Positions 47,325 through 56,888 are shown, numbered from the stretch's first letter. The stretch is DNA of 64,000 nucleotides from Clostridium muellerianum (GCF_012926525.1 NZ_JABBNI010000066.1:62001-126000), one strand, 5' to 3'. Program-made: numbers and translations. The notes: generated by a model not told the origin, from the letters alone.

Positions 47325-47693
47325 TTACATTTCAAAAGCATCTTTAATAAGTCGTATAGATGGAATGCTATTAGAATTGTTAAAGATGATCTCTATAACA
47401 TCAAATCTGAAATTGAATTTAAAAAGTTTCTTTTTCATTATATAAATTTCTGCAGTTTTAAATATTTTTTGCTGTTTAGAATAAGTTACAGCTTCGCAAG
47501 GATTACCATACAGTGAACCATATCGGGTTTTTACTTCTATGAAGCAAATATGGTTACCATCACGTCCGATTATATCTATTTCCCCTATTCTACAGCTAAA
47601 GTTTCTGTCTAATATAGTATAACCAATTTGTCTTAGATAATTGTCAGCAATATCTTCGCCCAGGAAACCTATTTCCTTGTTAAAAGAATGCAT
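47325..47693 (-). CDS. yraN: YraN/UPF0102 family nuclease-like protein
   Basis: A 122-residue protein with a PD-(D/E)xK-type nuclease fold, of unknown biological role. It starts MHSFNKEIGFLGEDIADNYL; FSCRIGEIDIIGRDGN and HICFIEVKTRYGSLYGNPCE contain the Asp and ExK active-site pattern. The frame is open 16 codons upstream, but GAAAGGAG precedes this ATG. It lies between rnhB and comM, as in many bacteria, but on the opposite strand here. Confidence 0.93.
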   Translation of the reverse strand: MHSFNKEIGFLGEDIADNYLRQIGYTILDRNFSCRIGEIDIIGRDGNHICFIEVKTRYGSLYGNPCEAVTYSKQQKIFKTAEIYIMKKKLFKFNFRFDVIEIIFNNSNSIPSIRLIKDAFEM

Positions 47694-48112
47694 AAATTTA
47701 CTCCTTTCAAAAAAATATACTTTATTGTTTATATTAACCAATAAGTCTATAAAAATCCATTTAAGTATGTAAATTATTAGTGAAGATAAGTTAAATTGCG
47801 ATTAGTATTCAAATGATTATATTAATAATTAGTTATGATATATAGATGTACAGTATCATAATTAATTATTATATGCCTTTATGAATACTAAAATTTAATT
47901 TTGGTTTTATAACAAAATAATATTTTGAAGTTGGATATCTATATTATAGAGTGAATTTTTTATAAAGCATAAGAAATGCCTTATAAATTGATATATATTA
48001 ATTTTAACAATATTGATTAGTGTTGTAAACATTATCTTTTTAACAAAGATTATATATTAAAAAGTGAATATAAGTGGATATTAATGTTAATAATTGTGAT
48101 GAGGTGATATTC
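47694..48112. other. Divergent intergenic region yraN-comM
   Basis: About 420 bases, extremely AT-rich, between two divergent genes. It must hold both promoters, but several weak -10-like sequences prevent a confident choice. A small hairpin ATCTTT/AAAGAT lies near 48033. I see no repeat, RNA gene or small ORF with a ribosome-binding site. Confidence 0.6.
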
Positions 48113-49630
48113 GTGACTGTTAAAATTAATACTGCTACATTTACTGGTATACAGGGGGTAGTGGTGTCTGTAGAAGTAGATATTGCAAGAGGAATGCCAT
48201 GCTTTAATATAGTTGGACTTGCAGATACTTCTGTTAAGGAATCTAAGGATAGGGTAAGAGCTGCAATAATAAATTCAGGCTTTGAATTTCCGGTGAATAG
48301 AATTACAGTTAATTTAGCTCCTGCAGATATTAGGAAAGAAGGAGCTTTATTTGATTTGCCTATAGCTATAGGCATTTTAGTAGCTACACAGCAAATAACT
48401 TTTGAAGATACTGAAGACTTTTTAATAATGGGTGAATTATCACTTTCAGGGGAATTGAAAAAGGTTAGAGGAATATTACCTATTACGATTGAAGGATTAA
48501 AAAATAATATATTCAACTTTATTTTACCCATAGAAAATGCTGACGAGTGTTCAGTAGTTAAGAAAAGCAATGTGTATGCATTTAATAATTTAAAAGAAGT
48601 AATAGGGTATATTGTGTATAGGGATTTGCTTCCACGTAGATATAAAAACAAAAGGTTAGATAGGAAAAGTTCTTTGAATTTTGAAGATATATTAGGCCAG
48701 GAAAGCTGTAAAAGAGCTGTAGAAGTTGCTGCAGCCGGAAATCATAATTTAATGATGGTTGGTCCACCTGGTTCTGGAAAAACTATGATTGCACAGAGAA
48801 TTCCAAGTATACTTCCTCTTTTAAGCTATGAAGAAGCATTAGAAGTAACCAAAATTTATAGTGTTTCCGGAAATTTGAAAGATGTTAAAGGATTAATAAA
48901 GGAACGACCTTTTAGAAATCCACATCATACAACTACATGTGCTGCTTTAGTTGGAGGGGGAAGAAATCTTATGCCAGGAGAAGTATCACTTGCACATAAT
49001 GGTGTTCTTTTTTTAGATGAAGTATTAGAGTTTAAAAAGTATGTTTTAGAAGTTTTAAGACAGCCTCTTGAAGATAGAACTGTGAAAATTTGTAGAGCTT
49101 CAGGAACTGTAGCATACCCTTGTAACTGCATGACCATATTTTCAATGAATCCTTGTCCATGTGGATTTTATGGTTCTGATAAACAGTGTGTCTGCAGTGA
49201 CTATGAAAGAAAACGATATATAAATAAGCTATCTGGACCTATGCTAGACAGAATAGATCTCTTTACTTTTGTAAAGTCGTTGTCCTATGAAGAATTGCAG
49301 AATAAACCTAAGGGTGAATCTTCTGAAACTATAAGAAACAGGATTGAAAAATGTAGAAAAGTTCAGCAGAATAGATTTAAAAATGAAAATATATTTTGTA
49401 ATTCTCAGATGGATAGTAAGTTAATAAGAAAGTATTGCAAATTAGATAATAAGTCAAATAAAATAATAGAGAAAATTTATAATAAGTACAGTTTAAGTAC
49501 CAGGGCATATACTAGAATTTTAAAAGTAGCTAGAACAATAGCAGATCTAGCTGAAAGTGAGCTCATTCAAGAAATTCATGTTATAGAAGCACTGCAATAT
49601 AGAAAGTTTTTAGATAAAAAAATAATTTAG
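48113..49630 (+). CDS. comM: YifB/ComM family AAA+ ATPase
   Basis: A 505-residue magnesium-chelatase-like ATPase. In naturally competent bacteria ComM is a helicase that promotes branch migration during transformation. It has an N-terminal Lon-protease-like fold (GIQGVVVSVEVDIARGMPCF, then NIVGLADTSVKESKDRV), P-loop GPPGSGKTMIAQRIP near 217, NPHHTTTCAALVGGG and HNGVLFLDEVLEF. A cysteine cluster, MNPCPCGFYG with CVCSDY, follows. The start is GTG with GAGGTGAT upstream; the longer frame from 48074 lacks a ribosome-binding site. dprA, another DNA-uptake-linked gene, follows after two minus-strand genes. Confidence 0.95.
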   Translation: MTVKINTATFTGIQGVVVSVEVDIARGMPCFNIVGLADTSVKESKDRVRAAIINSGFEFPVNRITVNLAPADIRKEGALFDLPIAIGILVATQQITFEDTEDFLIMGELSLSGELKKVRGILPITIEGLKNNIFNFILPIENADECSVVKKSNVYAFNNLKEVIGYIVYRDLLPRRYKNKRLDRKSSLNFEDILGQESCKRAVEVAAAGNHNLMMVGPPGSGKTMIAQRIPSILPLLSYEEALEVTKIYSVSGNLKDVKGLIKERPFRNPHHTTTCAALVGGGRNLMPGEVSLAHNGVLFLDEVLEFKKYVLEVLRQPLEDRTVKICRASGTVAYPCNCMTIFSMNPCPCGFYGSDKQCVCSDYERKRYINKLSGPMLDRIDLFTFVKSLSYEELQNKPKGESSETIRNRIEKCRKVQQNRFKNENIFCNSQMDSKLIRKYCKLDNKSNKIIEKIYNKYSLSTRAYTRILKVARTIADLAESELIQEIHVIEALQYRKFLDKKII

Positions 49631-49635
49631 GTTAA

Positions 49636-49702
49636 AATATAAAAATAATGCGAAGCAAAGTGAAAGTTTTTTCGGTTACTTGCGTCACATTATTTTTATA
49701 TT
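49636..49702. terminator. Long bidirectional hairpin between comM and the endonuclease IV-like gene
   Basis: AATATAAAAATAATG (49636-49650) pairs perfectly with the complement at 49688-49702. Inside, GCAA/TTGC and GTGA/TTAC extend the stem to a TTTTTT loop. The genes converge here, and the minus-strand stop codon lies in the right arm. Confidence 0.7.
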
Positions 49703-50519
49703 ACAAATTATTATATGTGTCTTTAAGTAGAAGAGAATCCTTTTCTAAAATTGGACTTTCGCATATAATACAGCCCTTTACATTGAAGTTTTTTAAAGCT
49801 TTTAAACAAGCAATATAATTAAAATCGCTTTCTTCTAAAGGTACATGATTTCTCTCTCCTTTTTCAGTGTAATTTATACCGGATAAATGGATATGAATGT
49901 CTTCGAGAGCAGCTCTTCCTAATTCATCTTCAATATATTTTAAAATAGATTCAAAACTGCTGTAGTCTTTTAAAATTCCATTAAATCTAGCATGAATATG
50001 GGAAAAATCTATACACAATTTACAGTGATCAATTTCTTTACATAAGCAAACCAGTTCTTTTAAATCTCCAAATTGACTACCTTTTCCTGTAGTTTCTAGT
50101 CTATAATCTACACCAAGATAAGGCAATTTAATTAGATTACTTTTTATAGTATTAAGGGTTTTTTCTTTAGAATCTTTCAAATAAAAACCTGGATGAAAAA
50201 TTAAACTTCTACCCTTAACTTTCAGAAGTCCTTCTGCTCCCTTTAATATTCTTTCTATAGATTGCTCCTGTTTTTCTTTTTCATCAGCATTTAAATTTAT
50301 ATAGTAAGAACCATGAGCAGAAAGATAAAAATCATTATCCACTTTTGCATTTAGTATCTTATCTTTATTTTTATCTGTAACATTTACAGAACGTACAAAA
50401 GGTAATTCCATTGAATCTAAACCTATAGATTTTAAATAGATAATTCCAGATTCATAATTAAACTTTTTAGTACCATCTCCAATAGGAATACCTGATATAC
50501 CAAATAATAAGCTATCCAT
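49701..50519 (-). CDS. Endonuclease IV-like TIM-barrel protein
   Basis: A 272-residue protein of the AP endonuclease 2 / xylose isomerase-like barrel group, close to deoxyribonuclease IV (Nfo). Most zinc-ligand positions of Nfo appear: His in LSAHGSYY, His in IFHPGFYL, Glu in YRLETTGKGSQFG, Asp and His in CIDFSHIHARF, His in HIHLSGI, His in RNHVPL and Glu in CESP. The Asp of the usual DxH near the RNH is not obvious, so repair activity is inferred. It is transcribed with the following metallo-hydrolase gene, 23 bases apart. Confidence 0.85.
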   Translation of the reverse strand: MDSLLFGISGIPIGDGTKKFNYESGIIYLKSIGLDSMELPFVRSVNVTDKNKDKILNAKVDNDFYLSAHGSYYINLNADEKEKQEQSIERILKGAEGLLKVKGRSLIFHPGFYLKDSKEKTLNTIKSNLIKLPYLGVDYRLETTGKGSQFGDLKELVCLCKEIDHCKLCIDFSHIHARFNGILKDYSSFESILKYIEDELGRAALEDIHIHLSGINYTEKGERNHVPLEESDFNYIACLKALKNFNVKGCIICESPILEKDSLLLKDTYNNL

Positions 50520-50542
50520 AAGTAGCCCTCCTTTATAAATTA

Positions 50543-51346
50543 TTAAAGATTTATTATTTCTAAATCTTTAGGTACTAATATGTTTCCAGAGAAAAATTTT
50601 CTTCCTTCCTCTGTATAAAGTTCTTTTTTATTTACAAGATTTTTATCCTCAGAGTGATATAAAATTATATTTTTTACATTTAATTTTGAAGCATTTTCAC
50701 AGGCATCCTTTACTGTTGAATGAAATTTTTCATAAGGGTTAAATATATCTTTTTGAGAATATAAACAAAAGGCTTCATGCAACAAATAGTCAACCTTATA
50801 AGCGTATTTAAATAATAAGTCTTTATAAGGTTCATCGCCTAAAAAGGTTAAAGTTTTACAATTCATTAAATTTAAATTAAATCCAAATTGTAATTGTTTA
50901 TCGCTTTGAATATCGAAAAAATTAACATCCCAATTAAGTATTTTAAAAGAAGAATCATTAACTATTTCTTTAAATAGAATTCTATTATCTATAAAATTTG
51001 CGAATTTTTTTTGAAGAAGTAAATCACAAATAGTTCGTATTATTTCTATTACATCTTTATGAGCATATATATATAAATTATTTTCATAAGTTCCGTTTAT
51101 AATCTGCTGAGCAACAGCTCTTACAATCCAGATGATACCTGTAATATGGTCATTATGACTATGGGATATAAAAACATGATGTATGTTGTTAATAGATATG
51201 TCAGCGTTTTCTAAATAGGACAATATAGTATTACCGCCACCTGTATCTATGAGAAAATGTTCTCCTTCATTTGAAAGGGTAAAACATGTATTATAACATT
51301 TGGTTACCATAGCAGAACCTGTACCTAGTATGGTTATCTTTTCCAA
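50543..51346 (-). CDS. RNase Z-like MBL-fold metallo-hydrolase
   Basis: A 267-residue metallo-beta-lactamase-fold protein of the ribonuclease Z type. It has the metal motif FISHSHNDHITGI, an LLHEAFC block, FHSTVKDACENASKLNVKNI and the closing ILYHSED, all in the order seen in RNase Z. It lacks the flexible arm of true tRNase Z as far as I can see, so it could be a phosphodiesterase of the same group. It is the first gene of a two-gene minus-strand unit with the endonuclease IV-like gene. Confidence 0.85.
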   Translation of the reverse strand: MEKITILGTGSAMVTKCYNTCFTLSNEGEHFLIDTGGGNTILSYLENADISINNIHHVFISHSHNDHITGIIWIVRAVAQQIINGTYENNLYIYAHKDVIEIIRTICDLLLQKKFANFIDNRILFKEIVNDSSFKILNWDVNFFDIQSDKQLQFGFNLNLMNCKTLTFLGDEPYKDLLFKYAYKVDYLLHEAFCLYSQKDIFNPYEKFHSTVKDACENASKLNVKNIILYHSEDKNLVNKKELYTEEGRKFFSGNILVPKDLEIINL

Positions 51347-51499
51347 ATTTAAAATCTCCTTTCTAATATTAAAATTTTATAAATAATTATTCTGAACAAA
51401 TATTAATATAACATATAAATAGCAAAATATGAATAAAAAATAAGAGTTATGACAAGAATTTTACATATTAATTACATCGATTGAAGGAAGGATATAAAA

Positions 51500-52429
51500 G
51501 TGAATATTTATGATTTATGGTTTAGTTCTATAAAATTGTCTAATAAAATAAAGCTTTATCTGCTAAAAAATATGATAAGCACAGAAGAAATATGGAATTA
51601 TGCCTTTTATGTAAAGGATAATATAATAATTAATGAAAAAGTTAGATATTATATGAAAAAAGCCTGGGATAAAGTTCAATTAGAGGCTTTACAGAAGTAT
51701 CTTTTAAATGAAGGTATTCAAACTGCAGGTTTTAATGAAAATATATATCCTAAAAATTTAAAAAATATTTCAGATGCCCCAGCAGTAATATTTTATAGGG
51801 GGAATATTAAAAAGGTAAGTGAAAGTTTTTCAGTAGGAATTGTAGGATCAAGGAATTGCAGTGTTTATGGTGAAAATGTTACAGAGATGATAAGCAGAGA
51901 ACTTTCAAAAAATAATATAAATATAATAAGTGGTATGGCTAGAGGGATAGATAGCTTTGCACATAAAGTTTGCATAAGACAAGGAGGATATACTTGTGCA
52001 GTGCTTGGATGTGGAATAGATGTAATATATCCTAAAGAAAATAAAAAATTATACGATATAATTTCAGAAAACGGATGTGTAATATCGGAATTTTTGCCAG
52101 GAACACAACCACTTCCTAAAAATTTTCCAATAAGAAATAGAATAATAAGCGGCTTAAGTGATTTAATAGTTGTGGTTGAGGCTGGAGAAAAAAGTGGATC
52201 ACTTATAACTGCAAGTTTGGCTTTAGAACAGGGTAAAGACATTGTTGCGGTTCCAGGAACAATTTTTTCTAAGCAAAGCTTGGGAACTAATAAATTAATT
52301 AGAGATGGGGCATATATATTTACTGATTTTAAAGATTTATTTCAAATATTAAATATGGATTATATATGTACAAATTACCAAAAATCAAGAAAAATGACAG
52401 GTATAGAAAAAAAATTTATGATAATATAA
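51500..52429 (+). CDS. dprA: DNA processing protein DprA, main part (frameshifted before its C-terminal domain)
   Basis: DprA binds single-stranded DNA and loads RecA during transformation and is found in nearly all bacteria. The Rossmann-like core is intact: GIVGSRNCSVYGENVTEMIS, ISGMARGIDSFAHKVCIRQG, PKNFPIRNRIISGLSDLIVV, EAGEKSGSLITASLALEQGK and VPGTIF. After residue 305 an A8 run (52407-52414) shifts the frame and the ORF ends at residue 309. The missing winged-helix domain follows in the -1 frame. With one extra A the gene would give 359 residues, the normal size. The run forms A-AAA-AAA in the reading frame. Confidence 0.93.
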   Translation: MNIYDLWFSSIKLSNKIKLYLLKNMISTEEIWNYAFYVKDNIIINEKVRYYMKKAWDKVQLEALQKYLLNEGIQTAGFNENIYPKNLKNISDAPAVIFYRGNIKKVSESFSVGIVGSRNCSVYGENVTEMISRELSKNNINIISGMARGIDSFAHKVCIRQGGYTCAVLGCGIDVIYPKENKKLYDIISENGCVISEFLPGTQPLPKNFPIRNRIISGLSDLIVVVEAGEKSGSLITASLALEQGKDIVAVPGTIFSKQSLGTNKLIRDGAYIFTDFKDLFQILNMDYICTNYQKSRKMTGIEKKFMII

Positions 52430-52578
52430 CTGATACACCTGTGCATATAGATGATATATTTGAGAGAACTAATATTGACATAAAACAATTATATGAGGTA
52501 TTATTTGAATTGCAGCTTAGAGATGAAGTAATATGCATTTCAGGAAACTATTATGTTAAGGTAAATAAAGCATTATAG
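52366..52578 (+). CDS. dprA: DprA C-terminal winged-helix domain in the -1 frame
   Basis: This ORF supplies the DprA winged-helix domain: after the A8 run it reads IYDNITDTPVHIDDIFERTN then a second helix and LRDEVICISGNYYVKV, the typical end of DprA. The ATG at 52366 lies inside the first ORF, with no Shine-Dalgarno, so it is probably not a true start. The domain is likely made by -1 ribosomal or transcriptional slippage, or the split is a mutation or sequencing error. The coding content is well preserved, arguing against an old pseudogene. Confidence 0.75.
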   Translation: MYKLPKIKKNDRYRKKIYDNITDTPVHIDDIFERTNIDIKQLYEVLFELQLRDEVICISGNYYVKVNKAL

Positions 52579-52721
52579 AAGCACTAATATAATGAAATAA
52601 GGTATATTTATTTAGATAAGGAATAGTATTTAGTAAATGTAAAGAAAATAAGCAATATAAGTATAGTTCAAAACAAGGGGGTGTGAAGACTCTGATGTAA
52701 AATAATTCATCGGGGCACAAA

Positions 52722-54827
52722 ATGGGACAAAAATTAGTTATAGTAGAATCACCGGCAAAAGCTAAGACTATAGGAAAATATTTAGGTAAAAACTATATAG
52801 TAGAAGCATCCATGGGACATGTAAGAGATCTTCCTAAAAGTCAATTGGGAGTTGATATAGATAATAATTATAATCCTAAATATATAACTATAAGAGGTAA
52901 AGGGGAATTATTAGATAAATTAAAAAAGGAAGCAAAAAAGAGCGAAAAAGTATATCTGGCAACCGACCCTGATAGGGAAGGAGAAGCTATTTCATGGCAT
53001 TTATCGCACGTACTTAAATTAGATGAAAATGAAACGTGCAGAATAGAGTTTCATGAGATAACTAAGAATGCTATTAAAAGTGCTATTAAAGAACCTAGAA
53101 AGATAAATGTTGATTTAGTTAATGCGCAGCAAGCGAGAAGAGTTTTAGATAGGCTAGTTGGTTATAAAATAAGCCCGATTTTGTGGAGAAAAGTAAAGTG
53201 GGGCCTAAGTGCAGGAAGAGTTCAGTCTGTTACTTTAAAAATGATATGTGATAGAGAAAAAGAAATAGAAAATTTTACACCAAAAGAATATTGGAGCGTA
53301 GAATGTGAACTAACTAAAAATAAAGTTAAAAAATATTTTAAAGTTAAGCTTACTACTTTTAATAAGAAGAAAATAGAAATTGGCACAAAGGAAGAAGTAG
53401 ATAAAATCATAGCAGAACTTAATAGTGGAGAATTTGTTGTAAAGTCCATTAAAAAAACATCAAAAAATAAAAATCCGTTAGCTCCGTTTACAACAAGTAC
53501 TCTTCAGCAGGATGCTTATAAAAAAATAAACTTTGCAACTAAAAGAACTATGTCAATAGCGCAACAATTATATGAAGGTGTTGATGTAAAAGGGTATGGA
53601 ACAGTAGGTCTTATAACATATATGAGAACAGATTCCGTTAGGATAGCTAATGAAGCTCAAGAAGCCTGTAAAAAGTTTATTAGCGAAAAATTTGGAGAAA
53701 ACTATGTACCAAAGGAATTAAGAAGCTTTAAGGGAAAGAAAAATGCACAGGATGCTCATGAAGCTATAAGACCAACTAATGTAGAAATAACTCCTCAAAT
53801 TGCTAAAGAAAATTTGAAGGATGAGCAGTATAAGTTGTATACATTAATATGGAATAGGTTTGTGGCAAGTCAAATGGCTTCGTGCATAATGGATATTACA
53901 TCTGTTAATATAGCAAATGGAGGATATGCACTTAAAGCGAATGGATCCTTAGTGAAGTTTGATGGATTTATGAAGGTATATGAGTATGCCACAGAAGAAG
54001 AAAAAGAAGACATAAATTTACCCTTACTTGAAGAAGGAGAAATACTTCAAAAGAAAAACATAGAAGGCAAGCAACATTTCACTCAGCCTCCAGCTAGGTA
54101 TTCAGAAGCTACTATAGTAAAGACTTTAGAAGAAAGAGGAATAGGAAGGCCTAGTACTTACGCTCCAATTATATCTACAGTACTTGATAGAAAATATGTG
54201 GAACGTGAAAAGAAGACTTTAAAACCAACAGAACTTGGATATATAGTGAATAATATAGTTAGTGAATATTTTAAACAAATAGTAGATGTAGAATTTACAG
54301 CAGAGATGGAAGAAAAGTTGGATTATGTAGAAGAAGGAAAAGAAAATTGGAATGCAGTAGTAAATGAATTTTTTACTCCACTAAAAGATGCTATAGATAT
54401 AGCTGAAAAAGAAGTAGCAAAAGTTACTATAGAAGATAAAGTTACAGATATAAAATGTGAAAAGTGTGGAAGGTTTATGGTTATAAAGCATGGAAGGTTT
54501 GGAGATTTTCTTGCATGTCCCGGATATCCAGAATGTAAAAATACTAAAGCTATAGTAGAAGAATTAGATGTTAAATGCCCAAAATGTGGTGGAAATATTC
54601 TGATTAAAAGAAGTAAAAAGGGAAGAAGATTCTATGGATGCAGTAATTATCCAAAGTGTGATTTTGTAAGTTGGCTTGAACCAGTTTCACAGAAATGTTC
54701 TGTTTGTGGGAGTTATATGGTAAAAAAACATAGTAAAAGCAAAGGTGATTATTTGCAGTGTTCTAATAATGAATGTAAGAATATAGCCGATAGTACTGAG
54801 GTTCAGAATGTTAATAAAAATGAATAG
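52722..54827 (+). CDS. topA: DNA topoisomerase I
   Basis: Relaxes negative supercoils by cutting one strand. The 701-residue type IA enzyme has the Toprim start VIVESPAKAKTIGKYLGKNY and DPDREGEAISWHL, active-site tyrosine in ITYMRTDSVRI near 301, and AHEAIRPTN. Three C-terminal C4 zinc ribbons follow (CEKCG...CPGYPEC, CPKCG...CSNYPKC, CSVCG...CSNNEC). The ATG has only a weak CGGGGCA upstream. The dprA-topA-codY order is conserved in Firmicutes. Confidence 0.98.
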   Translation: MGQKLVIVESPAKAKTIGKYLGKNYIVEASMGHVRDLPKSQLGVDIDNNYNPKYITIRGKGELLDKLKKEAKKSEKVYLATDPDREGEAISWHLSHVLKLDENETCRIEFHEITKNAIKSAIKEPRKINVDLVNAQQARRVLDRLVGYKISPILWRKVKWGLSAGRVQSVTLKMICDREKEIENFTPKEYWSVECELTKNKVKKYFKVKLTTFNKKKIEIGTKEEVDKIIAELNSGEFVVKSIKKTSKNKNPLAPFTTSTLQQDAYKKINFATKRTMSIAQQLYEGVDVKGYGTVGLITYMRTDSVRIANEAQEACKKFISEKFGENYVPKELRSFKGKKNAQDAHEAIRPTNVEITPQIAKENLKDEQYKLYTLIWNRFVASQMASCIMDITSVNIANGGYALKANGSLVKFDGFMKVYEYATEEEKEDINLPLLEEGEILQKKNIEGKQHFTQPPARYSEATIVKTLEERGIGRPSTYAPIISTVLDRKYVEREKKTLKPTELGYIVNNIVSEYFKQIVDVEFTAEMEEKLDYVEEGKENWNAVVNEFFTPLKDAIDIAEKEVAKVTIEDKVTDIKCEKCGRFMVIKHGRFGDFLACPGYPECKNTKAIVEELDVKCPKCGGNILIKRSKKGRRFYGCSNYPKCDFVSWLEPVSQKCSVCGSYMVKKHSKSKGDYLQCSNNECKNIADSTEVQNVNKNE

Positions 54828-54856
54828 GATAATAAGATATATTAACTAAAATGTCG

Positions 54857-54870
54857 AATTTTATAAAATT
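54857..54870. promoter_or_regulatory. 14-bp palindrome upstream of the codY promoter (CodY-box-like)
   Basis: AATTTTATAAAATT is a perfect palindrome ending four bases before the codY -35. It resembles the CodY box AATTTTCWGAAAATT but has a two-base centre instead of three. Autoregulation is a possibility only. Confidence 0.35.
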
Positions 54871-54874
54871 GATG

Positions 54875-54903
54875 TTGAAATGTAATAAGTATTATGTTAT
54901 CAT
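54875..54903 (+). promoter_or_regulatory. Sigma-A type promoter for codY
   Basis: TTGAAA, 17 bases, TATCAT. The implied leader of about 175 bases has no clear structure. Confidence 0.65.
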
Positions 54904-55083
54904 GTTAGAGTATGGACAATAATTCTAAATATTTAAAAAAGTCTAAATTATTAATACAATAACTCATATTTGTTTGAAATTTTAATAGTTGAATAGAAAA
55001 ATTCATATAGCTAAATAAGGTACAGATAGATGTATAAGTATAATGGTTAGGACTAGTATAAAAAATAAAAAGGAGGAATACAA

Positions 55084-55860
55084 ATGACATCATTGTTAAA
55101 TAAAACAAGAATGTTAAATAAAATATTGCAAAAATCAGGAACGGAGCCAGTTGTTTTTGATGATATATGTAATTTATTAAGTGAAGTATTAGCGTGTAAT
55201 GTTTACATTATAAGCAGAAAAGGAAAAGTACTTGGATATAACTTTTCAACAGGTTTTGAATGCGAAACAGTTAAAGAGAAAGTTTTAAGTGAAATGAGAT
55301 TTCCAGAAGGGTACAATAATAAATTACTTAATATCCATGAAACACTTTCGAATTTAACTAATAATGGTATTTGTGTTTATGATGAAGGTGAACCTTGTGC
55401 CATAAAAAATAAGCTAACAACTATAGTACCTATAAATGGAAATAGAGAGAGATTAGGTACATTAATGCTTGCAAGGTTTGATGAAAACTTTACAGATGAA
55501 GATTTAATATTATCTGAATATAGTGCTACTATAATAGGACTTGAAATATTAAGAGCTAAGCATGATGAAATTGAAGAAGAGGCAAGAAAAAAGGCTGTAG
55601 TACAGCTTGCAATAGGTACTCTTTCTTATTCAGAATTAGAAGCTGTAGAACACATATTTAATGAATTAGACGGCAGTGAAGGATTACTTGTTGCTTCTAA
55701 AATAGCGGATAAAGTTGGTATTACAAGATCTGTAATAGTAAATGCACTTAGAAAATTTGAAAGTGCAGGGGTTATTGAATCTAGGTCATTAGGTATGAAA
55801 GGCACACATATAAGAATACTTAATGAAAAATTATTAGACGAGTTGAAGAAAATAAAATAG
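55084..55860 (+). CDS. codY: GTP- and branched-chain-amino-acid-sensing repressor CodY
   Basis: Global regulator of nutrient limitation, which in clostridia also affects sporulation and toxin or solvent genes. The 258-residue protein has an N-terminal GAF domain (about 1-155, with the effector region [15 protein letters not shown] and [12 protein letters not shown]), and a C-terminal winged helix-turn-helix near 200-245 ([40 protein letters not shown]). AGGAGG precedes the ATG. The genes of the usual Bacillus codV-clpQ-clpY-codY operon are absent here; topA lies directly upstream. Confidence 0.98.
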   Translation: MTSLLNKTRMLNKILQKSGTEPVVFDDICNLLSEVLACNVYIISRKGKVLGYNFSTGFECETVKEKVLSEMRFPEGYNNKLLNIHETLSNLTNNGICVYDEGEPCAIKNKLTTIVPINGNRERLGTLMLARFDENFTDEDLILSEYSATIIGLEILRAKHDEIEEEARKKAVVQLAIGTLSYSELEAVEHIFNELDGSEGLLVASKIADKVGITRSVIVNALRKFESAGVIESRSLGMKGTHIRILNEKLLDELKKIK

Positions 55861-55877
55861 TGAATGAAATGTTTTAT

Positions 55878-55910
55878 AAACCCGCATGAATAAGTCATGT
55901 GGGTTTAATT
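55878..55910 (+). terminator. Terminator after codY
   Basis: AAACCCGCATGA pairs with TCATGTGGGTTT (one G-U) around ATAAG; the T tail is short. Confidence 0.7.
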
Positions 55911-56002
55911 ATGTTAATTATTTGAAATTTCGGCATTTTTTTAGGTTGAATAAAAATTAATAAATTTGAGGATAATTTTAATAAAAGTATTTAAATTTGT
56001 AG

Positions 56003-56031
56003 TTGAATAGCTTTAATGCTTATGATATACT
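56003..56031 (+). promoter_or_regulatory. Sigma-A type promoter for rpsB
   Basis: TTGAAT, 17 bases, TATACT. The roughly 105-base leader contains the palindrome CCTTTAATTAAAGG, a small hairpin that might take part in control by S2. Confidence 0.7.
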
Positions 56032-56141
56032 ACTAAGGTAAGAAAATACGCACATTATCCAATTTATAGAATAGTGCCTTTAATTAAAGGTGTTTTATAA
56101 ATATGAAGATAATGGAGGTAAAAACTAGGAGGGAAAAATTT

Positions 56142-56843
56142 ATGTCAGTTATTTCAATGAAACAATTATTAGAAGCAGGTGTTCACTTTGGACATCAAAC
56201 AAGAAGATGGAATCCTAAAATGGCTCCATACATATTCACAGAAAGAAACGGAATCTATATTATAGATTTACAGAAGACAGTTAAAAAAGTAGAATCAGCT
56301 TATGATTTCATAAGAAGCGTTTCAGAAGCAGGAAAAGATGTTCTATTTGTTGGAACTAAAAAGCAAGCTCAAGAAGCTATTGAAGAAGAAGCAAAGAGAT
56401 CAGGAATGCACTTTGTTAATAATAGATGGCTTGGTGGAATGATGACTAACTTTACAACAATTAAAAACAGAATAGGTAAGTTAGAAGAATTAGAAAAAAT
56501 GGAAGAAGACGGAACTTTTGAAGTTCTTCCTAAGAAAGAAGTTATAAAACTTAAAAATGAAAAAGAAAAATTACAAAAGAACTTAGGCGGAATAAAAGAA
56601 ATGAATGCTGGAAATATAGGAGCATTATTTATTGTTGATCCAAGAAAAGAAAAGAATGCTATATTAGAAGCTAAAATTCTTGGGATTCCAGTTGTAGCTA
56701 TAGTTGATACAAACTGTGATCCAGATGAAGTTGATTACGTAATACCTGGAAATGATGATGCTATAAGAGCTGTAAAATTAATAACAGCTAAAATGGCAGA
56801 TGCTATTATAGAAGGAAGACAAGGCGAACAATTAGCTGAATAA
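56142..56843 (+). CDS. rpsB: 30S ribosomal protein S2
   Basis: A 233-residue small-subunit protein. Conserved segments are [77 protein letters not shown] and [13 protein letters not shown]. The frame is open 13 codons upstream, but AGGAGGG is eight bases before this ATG. It is followed by tsf, the universal rpsB-tsf-pyrH-frr order. Confidence 0.98.
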   Translation: MSVISMKQLLEAGVHFGHQTRRWNPKMAPYIFTERNGIYIIDLQKTVKKVESAYDFIRSVSEAGKDVLFVGTKKQAQEAIEEEAKRSGMHFVNNRWLGGMMTNFTTIKNRIGKLEELEKMEEDGTFEVLPKKEVIKLKNEKEKLQKNLGGIKEMNAGNIGALFIVDPRKEKNAILEAKILGIPVVAIVDTNCDPDEVDYVIPGNDDAIRAVKLITAKMADAIIEGRQGEQLAE

Positions 56844-56850
56844 TTTAGTA

Positions 56851-56888
56851 AGATAGATGAAGAAAGAAATTTTCTTCATTTATCTTTT
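56851..56888 (+). terminator. Attenuator-like hairpin between rpsB and tsf
   Basis: A 15-bp stem (56851-56865 with 56871-56885, one G-U) around GAAAT, followed by TTTAAA. tsf is 30 bases on, so partial termination would lower EF-Ts relative to S2. Confidence 0.65.

Noticed and set aside
47742-48073. Possible RNA gene or repeat in the yraN-comM gap
   Set aside because: Only AT-rich sequence with small unspecific palindromes; no stable stem with T tail, no conserved motif recognised.
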